Shown in pieces: positions 49,706 through 58,753 of a stretch of 64,000 bases of DNA (positions within the stretch are counted from its first letter, which is position 1; every line of letters begins with the position of its first letter). The notes beneath the pieces were generated by a model. The model was not told the DNA's origin, ran no database searches, and saw only the letters and a list, made by a program, of their open reading frames with translations. The stretch is from Streptomyces albospinus. GTDB taxonomy: Bacteria; Actinomycetota; Actinomycetes; Streptomycetales; Streptomycetaceae. Location of the stretch: NCBI RefSeq assembly GCF_014648695.1, contig NZ_BMRP01000009.1, positions 157,554 through 221,553 of the forward strand, read 5' to 3'. Both the position numbers and the translations under genes were made by a program.

Positions 49706-50626
49706 TCAGGGCGTCAGACCGCGGACGAACAGGTCGAGCAGCGCGCAGACGAACAGCGCGATCCCGATGAAGCTGTTGACCTGGAAGAACGCCCGGTTGA
49801 GGCGCGAGGTGTCGTGCGGGCGGACGATGGCGTGCTCGTAGCAGAAGGCCGCCGCCACGATCACCAGCCCGGCCCAGAAGAAGACGCCGGCGCCGATGGC
49901 GACGCCATACCACGCCAGCAGCGCGGTGGTGACGACATGGCACCAGCGCGCCCCCCAGAGCGCGCCCGGCACACCGAAGCGGGCCGGCACGGACATCACG
50001 CCGTTCGCCCGGTCCGCCTCGACGTCCTGGCAGGCGTAGATCAGGTCGAAGCCGCCGATCCAGATGCCGACCGCGAGGCCGAGGATCACCGACTCCCAGG
50101 ACCACTCGCCGGTGATCGCGATCCAGGCGCCGACCGGGGCCATGGCCTGCGCCAACCCGAGGATCGCGTGCGGGAAGTTGGTGAAGCGCTTGCCGTACGG
50201 ATAGACCACCATCGGGATCACGGCGACCGGCGCCAGCGCCAGGCACAGTGGGTTGAGCAGCGCCGCCGCACCCAGGAAGACGACCACGGCGACCAGCGCA
50301 CCGGTCCAGGCGGAGCGGACCGAGACCGCGCCGGTGACCAGCTCGCGGCCGGCCGTGCGCGGGTTACGGGCGTCGATCTCCCGGTCGATGATGCGGTTGA
50401 CGGCCATCGCGAAGGTCCGCAGGCCGACCATGGCGACGGTGACGAGCAGCAGCCGGCCCCAGTGGACGGTCCGGTCCAGCCGGTGCATCGCGGTGAAGGA
50501 CGCGATGTAGGCGAAGGGCAGCGCGAAGACCGAGTGCTCGATGACGACGAGGCGGAGGAACGCCCGTACCCGGCTGTCCGGCTGTGCGGGCCCCGGGCCG
50601 CCGATGACTCCTTCTGCCGCGCTCAC
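49706..50626 (-). CDS. mqnP: menaquinone-pathway prenyltransferase (UbiA family)
   Basis: A 306-residue membrane prenyltransferase that attaches the polyprenyl chain to the naphthoquinone precursor in the futalosine route. The first Asp-rich motif is NRIIDREIDARNPRTAGRE and the second is DLIYACQDVEADRANGVMSV; eight or nine helices. GTG 50626 overlaps the UbiD gene stop (GTGA), so the two are coupled. The longer open frame upstream reads the wrong frame of the UbiD gene. Confidence 0.94.
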   Translation of the reverse strand: MSAAEGVIGGPGPAQPDSRVRAFLRLVVIEHSVFALPFAYIASFTAMHRLDRTVHWGRLLLVTVAMVGLRTFAMAVNRIIDREIDARNPRTAGRELVTGAVSVRSAWTGALVAVVVFLGAAALLNPLCLALAPVAVIPMVVYPYGKRFTNFPHAILGLAQAMAPVGAWIAITGEWSWESVILGLAVGIWIGGFDLIYACQDVEADRANGVMSVPARFGVPGALWGARWCHVVTTALLAWYGVAIGAGVFFWAGLVIVAAAFCYEHAIVRPHDTSRLNRAFFQVNSFIGIALFVCALLDLFVRGLTP

Positions 50627-52077
50627 AGCCCGTACTCCTTCCAGCGGCGGTCGACCAGCGCGGCCGTCCGCGGGTCCGACTCGACCATGTCCGGCCAGCC
50701 GCCGTCTCGTGTGTAGCCCTCCTCGGGCCACTTCTTCGTGGCGTCGATGCCCGCCTTCCCGCCCCAGAACTGCTGGTACGAGGAGTGGTCGAGATGGTCG
50801 ACGGGGCCTTCGACCACGGTCAGGTCGCGGGCGTAGTCGGTGTTGCCGAGCGCCCGCCAGGAGACCTCGTGGAGGTCGTGCACGTCGCAGTCCGCGTCGA
50901 CCACCACGATGAGCTTGGTCAGCGACATCATGTGGGCGCCCCAGATGGCGTGCATGACCTTCTGGGCGTGCTTCGGGTACTTCTTGTCGATCGAGACGAT
51001 CGCGCAGTTGTGGAAGCCGCCGGACTCCGGGAGGTGGTAGTCCACGATGTCCGGGACGATGATCTTGAGGAGCGGGAGGAAGAACCGCTCGGTCGCCCGG
51101 CCCAGCGGCCCGTCCTCGGTCGGCGGGCGGCCCACGACGATCGACTGGAGCAGCGGCCGGCGGCGCATCGTGACGCAGTCGATGGTGAGCGCGGGGAACG
51201 GTTCCTGCGGCGTGTAGAAGCCGGTGTGGTCCCCGAACGGGCCCTCCGGCAGCATCTCGCCGGGCTCCAGCCAGCCCTCGATGACGACCTCGGCGTTGGC
51301 CGGGACCTGGAGCGGGACGGTCTTGCAGTCGACCATCTCGATCCGCTTGCCCTGGAGGAAGCCCGCGAAGAGGTACTCGTCGATGTCGCCCGGCAGCGGC
51401 GCGGTCGACGCGTACGTCACGGCCGGCGGGCAGCCGAAGGCGATGGCGACCGGGAGCCGCTCGCCGCGCTTGGCGGCGACCTGGTAGTGGTTGCGGCTGT
51501 CCTTGTGGATCTGCCAGTGCATGCCGATGGTGCGCCTGTCGTGGCGCTGGAGGCGGTAGAGGCCCAGGTTGCGGACGCCCGTCTCGGGGTGCTTGGTGTG
51601 CGTCAGGCCCAGGTTGAAGAAGGAGCCGCCGTCCTTCGGCCAGGTGAACAGCGCCGGGAGCCGCTCCAGATCGACCTCGTCGCCCTGGAGCACGACCTCC
51701 TGGACGGGGGCGTCGCCCTTGACCTTCTTCGGCGGGACATGGGTCATGTTCGCGAGCTTGCCGAACGCCTCGCGGACGCCGACGAACCCCTGCGGCAGCT
51801 CCGGCCTGAGCAACCCGCCGATCTTGTCGCTGATGTCCTCGTACGCCTTGAGGCCGAGCGCCTTGAGGAGCCGGCGGTCGGTGCCGTAGACGTTCATCGC
51901 CAGCGGCATCGACGAGCCCTTGACGTTCTCGAAGAGCAGCGCCGGGCCACCGGACTTCTGCACCCGGTCCACGATCTCGCCGACCTCCAGATACGGGTCG
52001 ACCTCGGCCTTGACGCGCTTGAGGTCGCCCTCGCGCTCCAGGGCCCGCAGCAGGGAGCGAAGATCGTCGTAAGCCAT
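50623..52077 (-). CDS. UbiD-family decarboxylase (menaquinone pathway, MqnL)
   Basis: A 484-residue prenyl-FMN-dependent decarboxylase acting on the naphthoate ring. Characteristic stretches are ESGGPALLFENVKGSSMPLA-like (SGGPALLFENV), MHWQIHKDSRNHYQVAAKRG and EGPFGDHTGFYTPQEPFPAL (with the conserved Glu). ATG start. It needs the cofactor made by the UbiX-type enzyme encoded at 47421-48158 and is coupled to mqnP. Confidence 0.93.
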   Translation of the reverse strand: MAYDDLRSLLRALEREGDLKRVKAEVDPYLEVGEIVDRVQKSGGPALLFENVKGSSMPLAMNVYGTDRRLLKALGLKAYEDISDKIGGLLRPELPQGFVGVREAFGKLANMTHVPPKKVKGDAPVQEVVLQGDEVDLERLPALFTWPKDGGSFFNLGLTHTKHPETGVRNLGLYRLQRHDRRTIGMHWQIHKDSRNHYQVAAKRGERLPVAIAFGCPPAVTYASTAPLPGDIDEYLFAGFLQGKRIEMVDCKTVPLQVPANAEVVIEGWLEPGEMLPEGPFGDHTGFYTPQEPFPALTIDCVTMRRRPLLQSIVVGRPPTEDGPLGRATERFFLPLLKIIVPDIVDYHLPESGGFHNCAIVSIDKKYPKHAQKVMHAIWGAHMMSLTKLIVVVDADCDVHDLHEVSWRALGNTDYARDLTVVEGPVDHLDHSSYQQFWGGKAGIDATKKWPEEGYTRDGGWPDMVESDPRTAALVDRRWKEYGL

Positions 52078-52164
52078 GCGCTCCAGTATCCGGTACGCAC
52101 TACCCTGTACGGGTCACCGGGCCCCGGCGGGAGCCCGCCGCCGTCCGCAGGGGGACCGTCCGCA

Positions 52165-52665
52165 ATGCTCAGGTATCTGCCGTTCCTGCTGGTGCTGGCG
52201 CTGTGGATCTACGCCTTCATCGACTGCCTCAACACCCCCGAGTCGCAGGTCCGCGGACTGCCGAAGGTGGTCTGGGTGATCGTCATCCTGCTGTTCGGCG
52301 AGGTGCTGGTCGGGCCGATCGCCTGGCTGGTGGCGGGCAAGGCGCGCCACCCGGCGCAGGGCGGCGGCGGCAGCACGCCGTCCGAATGGCACCGCAACCA
52401 CAGCGCGAGCCCCCGCGGGAACTGGGTGGCCCCGGACGACAACCCCGACTTCCTGCGGTCCCTCAAGGAAGAGAACAAGAAGGACGAGGCGCTGCTGAAG
52501 GACTGGGAGGCCGACCTCCGGCGCCGCGAGGAGGAGCTCCGGCGCAAGCAGGAGAACGGGAAGAACGCAGCGGGCACAGAGGGCGCAGACGGCACCGCCG
52601 ACGGTCCGCAGGGCAAGGGCGGCCACGGCGGCCCGGAGGACACCCCGCCGGCCGCGAAGGACTGA
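52165..52665 (+). CDS. membrane protein with PLD-nuclease N-terminal (PLDc_N) domain
   Basis: A 166-residue protein. Two N-terminal helices (LPFLLVLALWIYAFIDCLNT and VVWVIVILLFGEVLVGPIAW) form a PLDc_N domain. A charged coiled-coil-like cytoplasmic tail follows (EENKKDEALLKDWEADLRRR), then a Gly/Ala/Asp-rich end. The phospholipase D catalytic domain is absent. Divergent from the UbiD gene. Function unknown. Confidence 0.85.
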   Translation: MLRYLPFLLVLALWIYAFIDCLNTPESQVRGLPKVVWVIVILLFGEVLVGPIAWLVAGKARHPAQGGGGSTPSEWHRNHSASPRGNWVAPDDNPDFLRSLKEENKKDEALLKDWEADLRRREEELRRKQENGKNAAGTEGADGTADGPQGKGGHGGPEDTPPAAKD

Positions 52666-52753
52666 GCCGCAGAGGACCGAGCCGGGCCGCCGTCGCGGCC
52701 GTACGGCCCCGTTCCCGTTGCCGGCGCGCGTCCCGGCGAGCAGAGTGGCCGGC

Positions 52754-53314
52754 ATGGACGCACGGGATCAGAGCCGGACGCAGGACTGGGGGCAGGACCG
52801 CGACGAGTTCCGGCTGCACGGCGGCGTCGACGGCCACAGCGACCCGACCGGGCACCCCGACCACGTCCAGGAGCAGGCCCGCGCGATGCTCGCGACCGCC
52901 GTGGAGGAGGCGAAGGCGGGGCTGGCCGAGGGCGGCATCCCGATCGGGGCGGCGCTCTACGGCCCGGACGGCGCGCTGCTCGGCCGCGGCCACAACCGCC
53001 GCGTCCAGGACGGCGATCCGTCGCTGCACGCCGAGGTCGCCGCCTTCCGCGCGGCCGGACGGCAGCGCGGCTACCGCGGCACCACGATGGTCACCACTCT
53101 CTCGCCCTGCTGGTATTGCAGCGGTCTGGTCCGCCAGTTCGGCATCTCCCGGGTGGTCATCGGCGAGGCCCGGACCTACCACGGCGGCCATGACTGGCTG
53201 GCCCGGCACGGGGTGCGGATCGTGCTGCTGGACGACCCCGAATGCGCGGCGATGATGCGCGAGTTCATCGGGGCGCAGCCGGCGCTGTGGCAGGAGGACA
53301 TCGGGGGCGGATGA
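52754..53314 (+). CDS. cytosine-deaminase-like nucleoside deaminase
   Basis: A 186-residue zinc-dependent CDA-fold deaminase. Zinc ligands are H92 (with E94, LHAEVA), C119 and C122 (SPCWYC). The chain GIPIGAALYGPDG, LLGRGHNRRVQDGDPSLHAE and the tail FIGAQPALWQEDIG resemble yeast cytosine deaminase (Fcy1) more than tRNA adenosine deaminase. It would convert cytosine to uracil in pyrimidine salvage. ATG 52754 begins after a non-conserved region; the first 40 residues are variable. Confidence 0.87.
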   Translation: MDARDQSRTQDWGQDRDEFRLHGGVDGHSDPTGHPDHVQEQARAMLATAVEEAKAGLAEGGIPIGAALYGPDGALLGRGHNRRVQDGDPSLHAEVAAFRAAGRQRGYRGTTMVTTLSPCWYCSGLVRQFGISRVVIGEARTYHGGHDWLARHGVRIVLLDDPECAAMMREFIGAQPALWQEDIGGG

Positions 53315-53385
53315 GGCGCCCGGTGCGCCCGCTGTGGCGCGTAATCCGGTGGCCCGCGCGCCGCGCCGTCCGCCAGGATGCGGCC

Positions 53386-54015
53386 ATGAGCACCGGCACC
53401 ACCGAACCGGCGCGCCGTATCCGGGCGCTGTATACCGCCGAGACCGTCACCGTGTACCAGGCGTACGCGCCCGCACTGGGCCTGCCAGCCGCCCGGGACG
53501 GCCGCTTCCCGGCGGCCTGGAAGCGGGACCGGATGACATGGATCAAGCCGTCGTTCCTGTGGATGATGTACCGCTGCGGCTGGGGCGCGAAGGCGGACCA
53601 GGAGACGGTGCTCGCCGTCGAGATCGACCGGGCCGGCTTCGACTGGGCGCCCGGCAACGCCTGTCTGTCGCACCACGACCCCGGCGAGTATCCCGACCGG
53701 GCGGCCTGGCAGCGGGAGTTGAAGCGGTCGCCGGCGCGGGTGCAGTGGGACCCGGAGCGCGATCTGCGGCTGCGTCCGCTGCCGTATCGTTCGCTTCAGC
53801 TGGGGCTCGCCGGCGAGGCGTCGCGGCGCTACGCGGACGCCTGGACGGTCGGCATCCGGGATGTGACGGCGCTGGCGCGCGAGGTCCATGCGCTGGTGCG
53901 GGCCGGGGAGCTCACGGCGGCCCGGGCCCTGCTCCCCGAGGAGCGCCCGTACCCGGCGCCCGAGGGAACTCCGGGCGTAAGCCGCGTGTCCTCGTCAATC
54001 GCCACAAAGGCGTAG
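53386..54015 (+). CDS. DUF4291 family protein
   Basis: A 209-residue soluble protein of the DUF4291 family: YQAYAPALGLPAARDGRF, MTWIKPSFLWMMYRCGWG and VQWDPERDLRL are its hallmark stretches. No catalytic assignment is known to me. ATG 53386 matches the usual N-terminus. It follows the deaminase by 71 bp on the same strand, possibly in one transcript. Confidence 0.9.
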   Translation: MSTGTTEPARRIRALYTAETVTVYQAYAPALGLPAARDGRFPAAWKRDRMTWIKPSFLWMMYRCGWGAKADQETVLAVEIDRAGFDWAPGNACLSHHDPGEYPDRAAWQRELKRSPARVQWDPERDLRLRPLPYRSLQLGLAGEASRRYADAWTVGIRDVTALAREVHALVRAGELTAARALLPEERPYPAPEGTPGVSRVSSSIATKA

Positions 54016-54092
54016 CCGGAGCGGTGCGCCAGTGGTCGCGCGCTTCGTCATGTGACGTATGAGGCGTAGGACCGATCAGCCAACTCTGGTCT

Positions 54093-54125
54093 GTTCACGG
54101 CCAATTGACGCATCGTTCAGCAACC
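54093..54125 (+). promoter_or_regulatory. PHO-box-like direct repeats (PhoP site)
   Basis: Three consecutive 11-bp units, GTTCACGGCCA, ATTGACGCATC and GTTCAGCAACC, follow the 11-bp direct-repeat pattern of Streptomyces PhoP boxes (consensus GTTCACC...). They lie 83 bp upstream of the phosphoesterase start. Confidence 0.6.
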
Positions 54126-54207
54126 TCCCCCTGCCCGCGAAACTGCCACAACGTCACAGTCGGGACGGCCCACTGAGGGTTCACGCGACTCAGGGAGAGT
54201 GGCACAA

Positions 54208-55635
54208 ATGCCCGACATGACCCGACGCAGACTCCTCGGCTCGGCGGCCGGCGCGCTCGGCGGGGCCGCCGCGCTGTCGCTGCTGCCGCCCAGCGTCCAG
54301 AAGGCCGTCGCCGCCGGCCCGCCGCGTCACGGCTCGCTCCGCGACATCGAGCACGTCGTCATGCTGATGCAGGAGAACCGTTCTTTCGACCACTACTTCG
54401 GCACCCTGCGCGGCGTCCGCGGCTTCGCGGACCCGCACGCGATCAAGCTCCCCGACGGCCGGTCCGTCTTCTACCAGCCGGACCCGCAGAACCCGGACGG
54501 GTATCTGCTGCCGTTCCGCCTCAACACCCACACCTCCAGCGCCCAGGCCATCCCGTCCACCAGCCACGCCTGGTCCGTGCAGCACGAGGCGTGGAACGGC
54601 GGCAGGATGGACCGCTGGCTGCCGGCGCACCGCAAGGCCGACGGCGTCAACGGCCCGTACGTGATGGGCTACCACACCCGCCAGGACATCCCGTTCCAGT
54701 TCGCCCTCGCGGAGGCGTTCACCCTCTGCGACAACTACTTCTGCTCGGTCTTCGGCCCGACCTGGCCCAACCGTCTGTACTGGATGACCGGCACCCTCGA
54801 CCCCCGCGGCACCCGCGGCGGCCCGATCCTCGACAACACCGCGCCCAGGGCGTACCGCTGGACCACGTACGCGGAGCGGCTGGAGAAGGCCGGCGTCAGC
54901 TGGAAGGTCTACCAGGAGGAGGACGACTACGGCTGCAATCTGCTCAAGCAGTTCCAGACGTTCCGGGACTCCAAACCGGGCAGCGCGCTGTACGAGCGCG
55001 GGATGCGGCCGGGGCCGGCCGGCGCCTTCGAGGAGGCCGCCCGCAACGACCGACTGCCGGCCGTCTCCTGGATAATCCCCACCAGCTACCAGTCCGAGCA
55101 CCCCGACTACCTGCCGGCCGCCGGCGCCGACTTCGTGGCCCAGAAGATCGAGGCCATCGCCAGCAACCCCAAGGTGTGGGCCAAGACGGCCTTCATCCTC
55201 AACTACGACGAGAACGACGGCCTCTTCGACCATGTGCCGCCGCCGGTGCCGCCCAAGGGGACGAAGGACGAGTTCGTGCACGGCCTGCCCATAGGCGGCG
55301 GCTTCCGTGTCCCGTGCCTGATCGTCTCGCCCTGGACGGTGGGCGGCTGGGCGGCCGGCGACGCCTTCGACCACACCTCGGTGCTCCAGTTCCTGGAGCG
55401 TTTCACGGGCGTCGAGGAGCCCAACATCAGCGCCTGGCGGCGGGACACGTTCGGCGATCTGACCTCGGCGTTCGGGTTCCACACCCCGGCGCACCACCCG
55501 CCGCGGCTGCCGCACGACACCGCCCAGCAGCTGTCCGAGGCGAAGTGGGAGGTGGCGCATCTGCCCAAGCCGAAGCTGCCGGGGGCCGCGCAGAAGCCGC
55601 CGCAGCAGGAGCACGGCGGGCGCAAGCGCCGCTGA
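54208..55635 (+). CDS. Tat-exported phosphoesterase (phospholipase C/acid phosphatase family)
   Basis: A 475-residue extracytoplasmic phosphoesterase. The twin-arginine signal is MTRRRLLGSAAG followed by a hydrophobic stretch and cleavage near AVAAG. The family motif MLMQENRSFDHYFGTLRG is at about residue 50 and metal-binding NYDENDGLFDHVPPP near residue 330; VPCLIVSPW and DHTSVLQFLERFTG are further hallmarks. It cleaves phosphate esters or phospholipid head groups. ATG 54208 is chosen with GGGAGAG upstream. PHO-box-like repeats suggest induction by phosphate starvation. A strong terminator follows. Confidence 0.9.
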   Translation: MPDMTRRRLLGSAAGALGGAAALSLLPPSVQKAVAAGPPRHGSLRDIEHVVMLMQENRSFDHYFGTLRGVRGFADPHAIKLPDGRSVFYQPDPQNPDGYLLPFRLNTHTSSAQAIPSTSHAWSVQHEAWNGGRMDRWLPAHRKADGVNGPYVMGYHTRQDIPFQFALAEAFTLCDNYFCSVFGPTWPNRLYWMTGTLDPRGTRGGPILDNTAPRAYRWTTYAERLEKAGVSWKVYQEEDDYGCNLLKQFQTFRDSKPGSALYERGMRPGPAGAFEEAARNDRLPAVSWIIPTSYQSEHPDYLPAAGADFVAQKIEAIASNPKVWAKTAFILNYDENDGLFDHVPPPVPPKGTKDEFVHGLPIGGGFRVPCLIVSPWTVGGWAAGDAFDHTSVLQFLERFTGVEEPNISAWRRDTFGDLTSAFGFHTPAHHPPRLPHDTAQQLSEAKWEVAHLPKPKLPGAAQKPPQQEHGGRKRR

Positions 55636-55744
55636 CCGCTCCCTGAACCGCGCCCCGACCGTTCCCCGACCACGTCGACGACCTCGCTCCGGCCTCGTCT
55701 CCGACCGCATCCCCGACCGCATCCGTGATGTCCCTGCCTACGAC

Positions 55745-55793
55745 GGTGCCGTACGGGGCCGGCCTCGTGGTGAGGCCGTCTCCGTACGGCACC
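55745..55793. terminator. bidirectional terminator after the phosphoesterase
   Basis: GGTGCCGTACGG pairs perfectly with CCGTACGGCACC and encloses a second stem CGGCCTC/GAGGCCG. It lies between convergent phosphoesterase and ccsB genes. Confidence 0.8.
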
Positions 55794-55823
55794 GGTACGT
55801 CGCGGCGCGGACCGCGGGGCGGC

Positions 55824-56909
55824 TCAGACTCCGGCGTAGGAGTGCAGGCCGGTGACGAAGATGTTCACGCCGTAGTAGTTGAAGAGGTAGCAGGCGAAGG
55901 CGATCAGGCCCAGCCAGGCGGCCTTGCGGCCCTTCCAGCCGGCGGTCGCGCGGGCGTGCAGGTAGCAGGCGTACGCGACCCAGGTGATGAAGGACCAGAC
56001 CTCCTTGGGGTCCCAGCCCCAGTAGCGGCCCCAGGCGGCCTCGGCCCAGATGGCGCCCGCGATGATGGTGAACGTCCACAGCGGGAAGACGGTGGCGTTG
56101 ACGCGGTAGGCGAACTTGTCGAGCGAGGCGGCCGAGGGCAGCCGTTCCAGCACGGAGGTGGCGAAGGCGCCGGGCTGCTTGCCCTGCGGGTCGGCGAGCT
56201 TGGCCTCGTGGCGGTCGCGGAAGAGGAACAGCAGCGTGGCGACCGCGCCCATGTAGAGCACCGCGCCGGAGAGGATCGCGCAGGAGACGTGGATCCACAG
56301 CCAGTACGAGTGCAGCGCGGGCACCAGCTGGTCGCTGGCGGTGTACAGCACGCTGACGGCCAGGCCCAGGTCGAGCAGGACGGTGGTGACCAGCGGCAGG
56401 CCGATCCAGCGGACGTTCTTCTTGAAGAGCAGCAGGGCCAGGTAGAGGGTCACCGCGACCGCACCGAAGGTCGTGGAGAACTCGTACATGTTGCCCCAGG
56501 GGGCGCGCTGCACGGACAGGGCGCGGGTGATCACACCGCCCACGTGGAGCGCCCAGGCCAGGACGGTCAGCGAGATGGCGATCCGGCCGTAGAGGTCGCC
56601 CTTCTCGGTGCCGCCGTGCGCGCCGGGGCCGTCCGGGACGTCGCGGGCGCCGGCCACGGCCTTGGTGATGACCTTCGGCCGCTCCAGGACGGCGGTACCG
56701 CCCTTCTGCGCGACCTGGACGGACACCGTCGTCGGCGCCTTGGCCTCGGTGGTCAGGGCCGCGGCGGTACGGCCGACCCTGCTGCGGCTGCCGAACACCC
56801 ACTCGGCCATGTGGGCCACGAAGGCGAGGGTGTAGACAGCCATCGCCGAATAGACCAGCAGATTGCTGTTGTGAGCCAGTGTCTCGTTGGCTGCGGCAGC
56901 GAGGTTCAC
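55824..56909 (-). CDS. ccsB: cytochrome c biogenesis protein CcsB/CcsA (haem-handling)
   Basis: A 361-residue polytopic membrane protein of system II cytochrome c maturation, which brings haem to the outer face and, with ResB, attaches it to apocytochrome. The haem-binding WWD motif is WGRYWGWDPKEVWSFITW, and flanking His residues are present (VGGVIT region; YWLWIHVSC). A long hydrophilic loop separates the first helix from the rest. GTG start overlaps the resB stop. It needs reductant from CcdA and the TlpA-like protein. Confidence 0.93.
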   Translation of the reverse strand: MNLAAAANETLAHNSNLLVYSAMAVYTLAFVAHMAEWVFGSRSRVGRTAAALTTEAKAPTTVSVQVAQKGGTAVLERPKVITKAVAGARDVPDGPGAHGGTEKGDLYGRIAISLTVLAWALHVGGVITRALSVQRAPWGNMYEFSTTFGAVAVTLYLALLLFKKNVRWIGLPLVTTVLLDLGLAVSVLYTASDQLVPALHSYWLWIHVSCAILSGAVLYMGAVATLLFLFRDRHEAKLADPQGKQPGAFATSVLERLPSAASLDKFAYRVNATVFPLWTFTIIAGAIWAEAAWGRYWGWDPKEVWSFITWVAYACYLHARATAGWKGRKAAWLGLIAFACYLFNYYGVNIFVTGLHSYAGV

Positions 56910-58750
56910 GCGCGCGCTCCTTCGGAGGGGTCAGCAGGATCGGCAGAGTCGGTGGGCTCCGTCGGGTCTTGGTCGGTGCGGGCCGCGGGCCCGTCCGTGG
57001 CTTCCGTATCGGGCTGTGGCCCGGCGTCCGGGGCGATGGGGGCGTCGGGCACCAGCGCCACGGCGAGGCCGGCCAGTTCTTCCGGCAGCCGGGCCGATTC
57101 GCTGCGTCCGAGGCCGGCCATCTCGACGACGGTGACGCCGTCCGCACCCTTCTCCGCGCGCACCCACACCCGGCGCCGCTGGATGAACAGCGAGGCGGCC
57201 AGGCCGACCAGGGCGGCGACCGCGCCGGTCAGCGCGAGGCCGTTGCCGGGCTGGTGGGTGATCTTGAAGCTGGCCCAGGTCTTGATGCCGTCGAAGGTGA
57301 TGGAGCCCTCGCCGTTGGGGAGCCGCATCGTGGACTCGGCCTCGATCTCCTGCGGCGACAGCGTGGCACCGGAGTGGCTCATCATCTGCGTCGCCCGGTC
57401 CTTGGGCAGCAGCATCTTCTTGAAGATGTCGCCGCCGGCGTCCTTGTACTGCTTCAGCCGCTTGGTGTCGAGCTGGTAGACGTTCTGCGGGAGCCCGGAG
57501 TCCATGCCGAGGTCGCCGTGCCAGGCGTTCACCGACAGGACGGGGAAGTCCGGCGCGGGGAACTGGGAGAACATCGAGCCGGAGTTCTTGCCGCCGAAGG
57601 TCGGGACGAACAGCGCCTGGAAGCCCAGCTGGTTGCGCTTGCCGTCCTTGGTCTCGGCGCCCGGCACCTTCACCACACCGGAGGAGGTGAAGTTCTTCGG
57701 GTCCTGCGGGAGGAACGGCACCGCGCCGTGGTAGACGACCTGGCCGCGGCCGTCCTTGACGGTGACGACCGGCGCATAGCCGTGGGAGAGCAGGTAGACC
57801 TTGTAGCCCTCGACGTCGAGCGGGGTGTTCACCTCCAGCGCCCTCTTGTGCTCCGTGCCGTCCGCGCCGGTGAAGTAGCTGATGTTGGCGCGGAAGGTGC
57901 GGGGGGTGCCCTTCTGGGGGCCGGTCCGCTCGTAGGTGGCGTCGAACGAGTTCATGGTGAAGCCGAACGGCGCCATGGTGTCGGTGTCGAAGAACGGCCC
58001 CGACTTGAAGTCGTCGTACTGGGTGAGGCTGTTGGAGAAGCCGTCGCCCTCGGTGATCAGCTTGCCGCCCTCGGACTTCCACAGGCTGCCGACGGCGAAC
58101 GCCACCAGCATCACGATCAGGGCGACGTGGAAGACGAGGTTGCCGACCTCACGGAGGTAGCCCTTCTCGGCGGCGACCGCGGTGCCGGACCGGTGGGCCC
58201 GGAAGCGGCGCTTCTTCAGCATCCGCCCGGCCGCCTCCAGGACCTCCTCGGGGTCCGCCTCCGTGCGCCACGTGGTGTACGCGGGAAGCCGGGTCAGCCG
58301 GCGCGGGGCGGCCGGCGGGCGACCGCGCAGCTGCCCGACGAACTGCCAGCTGCGCGGCACGATGCAGCCGATCAGTGAGATGAACAGCAGCAGGTAGATC
58401 GCCGAGAACCAGACCGAGCTGTAGACGTGGAACATCCCCAGCTTGTCGTAGACCTCGCCGAGGGTGGTGTGCTGGGCCTTGAACTGGTCGACCTTGACCG
58501 GGTCGATGCTGGTCTGCGGGATCAGGGAACCGGGGATCGCGCCGATCGACAGCAGGAAGAGCAGCAGCAGCGCCACCCGCATCGAGGTCAGCTGCCGCCA
58601 GAACCAGCGCGCCCAGCCGAGGGGGCCGAGCGAGGGGAGGCCGATGTCCTCCTGGGGCGCGGTGGAGAGCTGGGATCCGGCGGCGCCGAGATCACTGGCC
58701 GGGTCCGCGGCGGCGTCCGGCTCGCCGGTGGTGTCGGTCTTGGTGGACAT
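56906..58750 (-). CDS. resB: cytochrome c biogenesis protein ResB/Ccs1
   Basis: A 614-residue membrane protein of the ResB family, forming the system II haem lyase with CcsB. N-terminal helices (MRVALLLLFLLSIGAIPGSL, SAIYLLLFISLIGCIVPRS) precede a large extracytoplasmic domain and a final helix (LALTGAVAALVGLAASLFI). RFWRQL-like and GYKVYLLSHGYAPVVTV segments fit. ATG 58750 is preferred to the TTG just before it. The first 60 residues are an Asp/Ala-rich cytoplasmic tail. Confidence 0.92.
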   Translation of the reverse strand: MSTKTDTTGEPDAAADPASDLGAAGSQLSTAPQEDIGLPSLGPLGWARWFWRQLTSMRVALLLLFLLSIGAIPGSLIPQTSIDPVKVDQFKAQHTTLGEVYDKLGMFHVYSSVWFSAIYLLLFISLIGCIVPRSWQFVGQLRGRPPAAPRRLTRLPAYTTWRTEADPEEVLEAAGRMLKKRRFRAHRSGTAVAAEKGYLREVGNLVFHVALIVMLVAFAVGSLWKSEGGKLITEGDGFSNSLTQYDDFKSGPFFDTDTMAPFGFTMNSFDATYERTGPQKGTPRTFRANISYFTGADGTEHKRALEVNTPLDVEGYKVYLLSHGYAPVVTVKDGRGQVVYHGAVPFLPQDPKNFTSSGVVKVPGAETKDGKRNQLGFQALFVPTFGGKNSGSMFSQFPAPDFPVLSVNAWHGDLGMDSGLPQNVYQLDTKRLKQYKDAGGDIFKKMLLPKDRATQMMSHSGATLSPQEIEAESTMRLPNGEGSITFDGIKTWASFKITHQPGNGLALTGAVAALVGLAASLFIQRRRVWVRAEKGADGVTVVEMAGLGRSESARLPEELAGLAVALVPDAPIAPDAGPQPDTEATDGPAARTDQDPTEPTDSADPADPSEGARA

Positions 58751-58753
58751 CAA

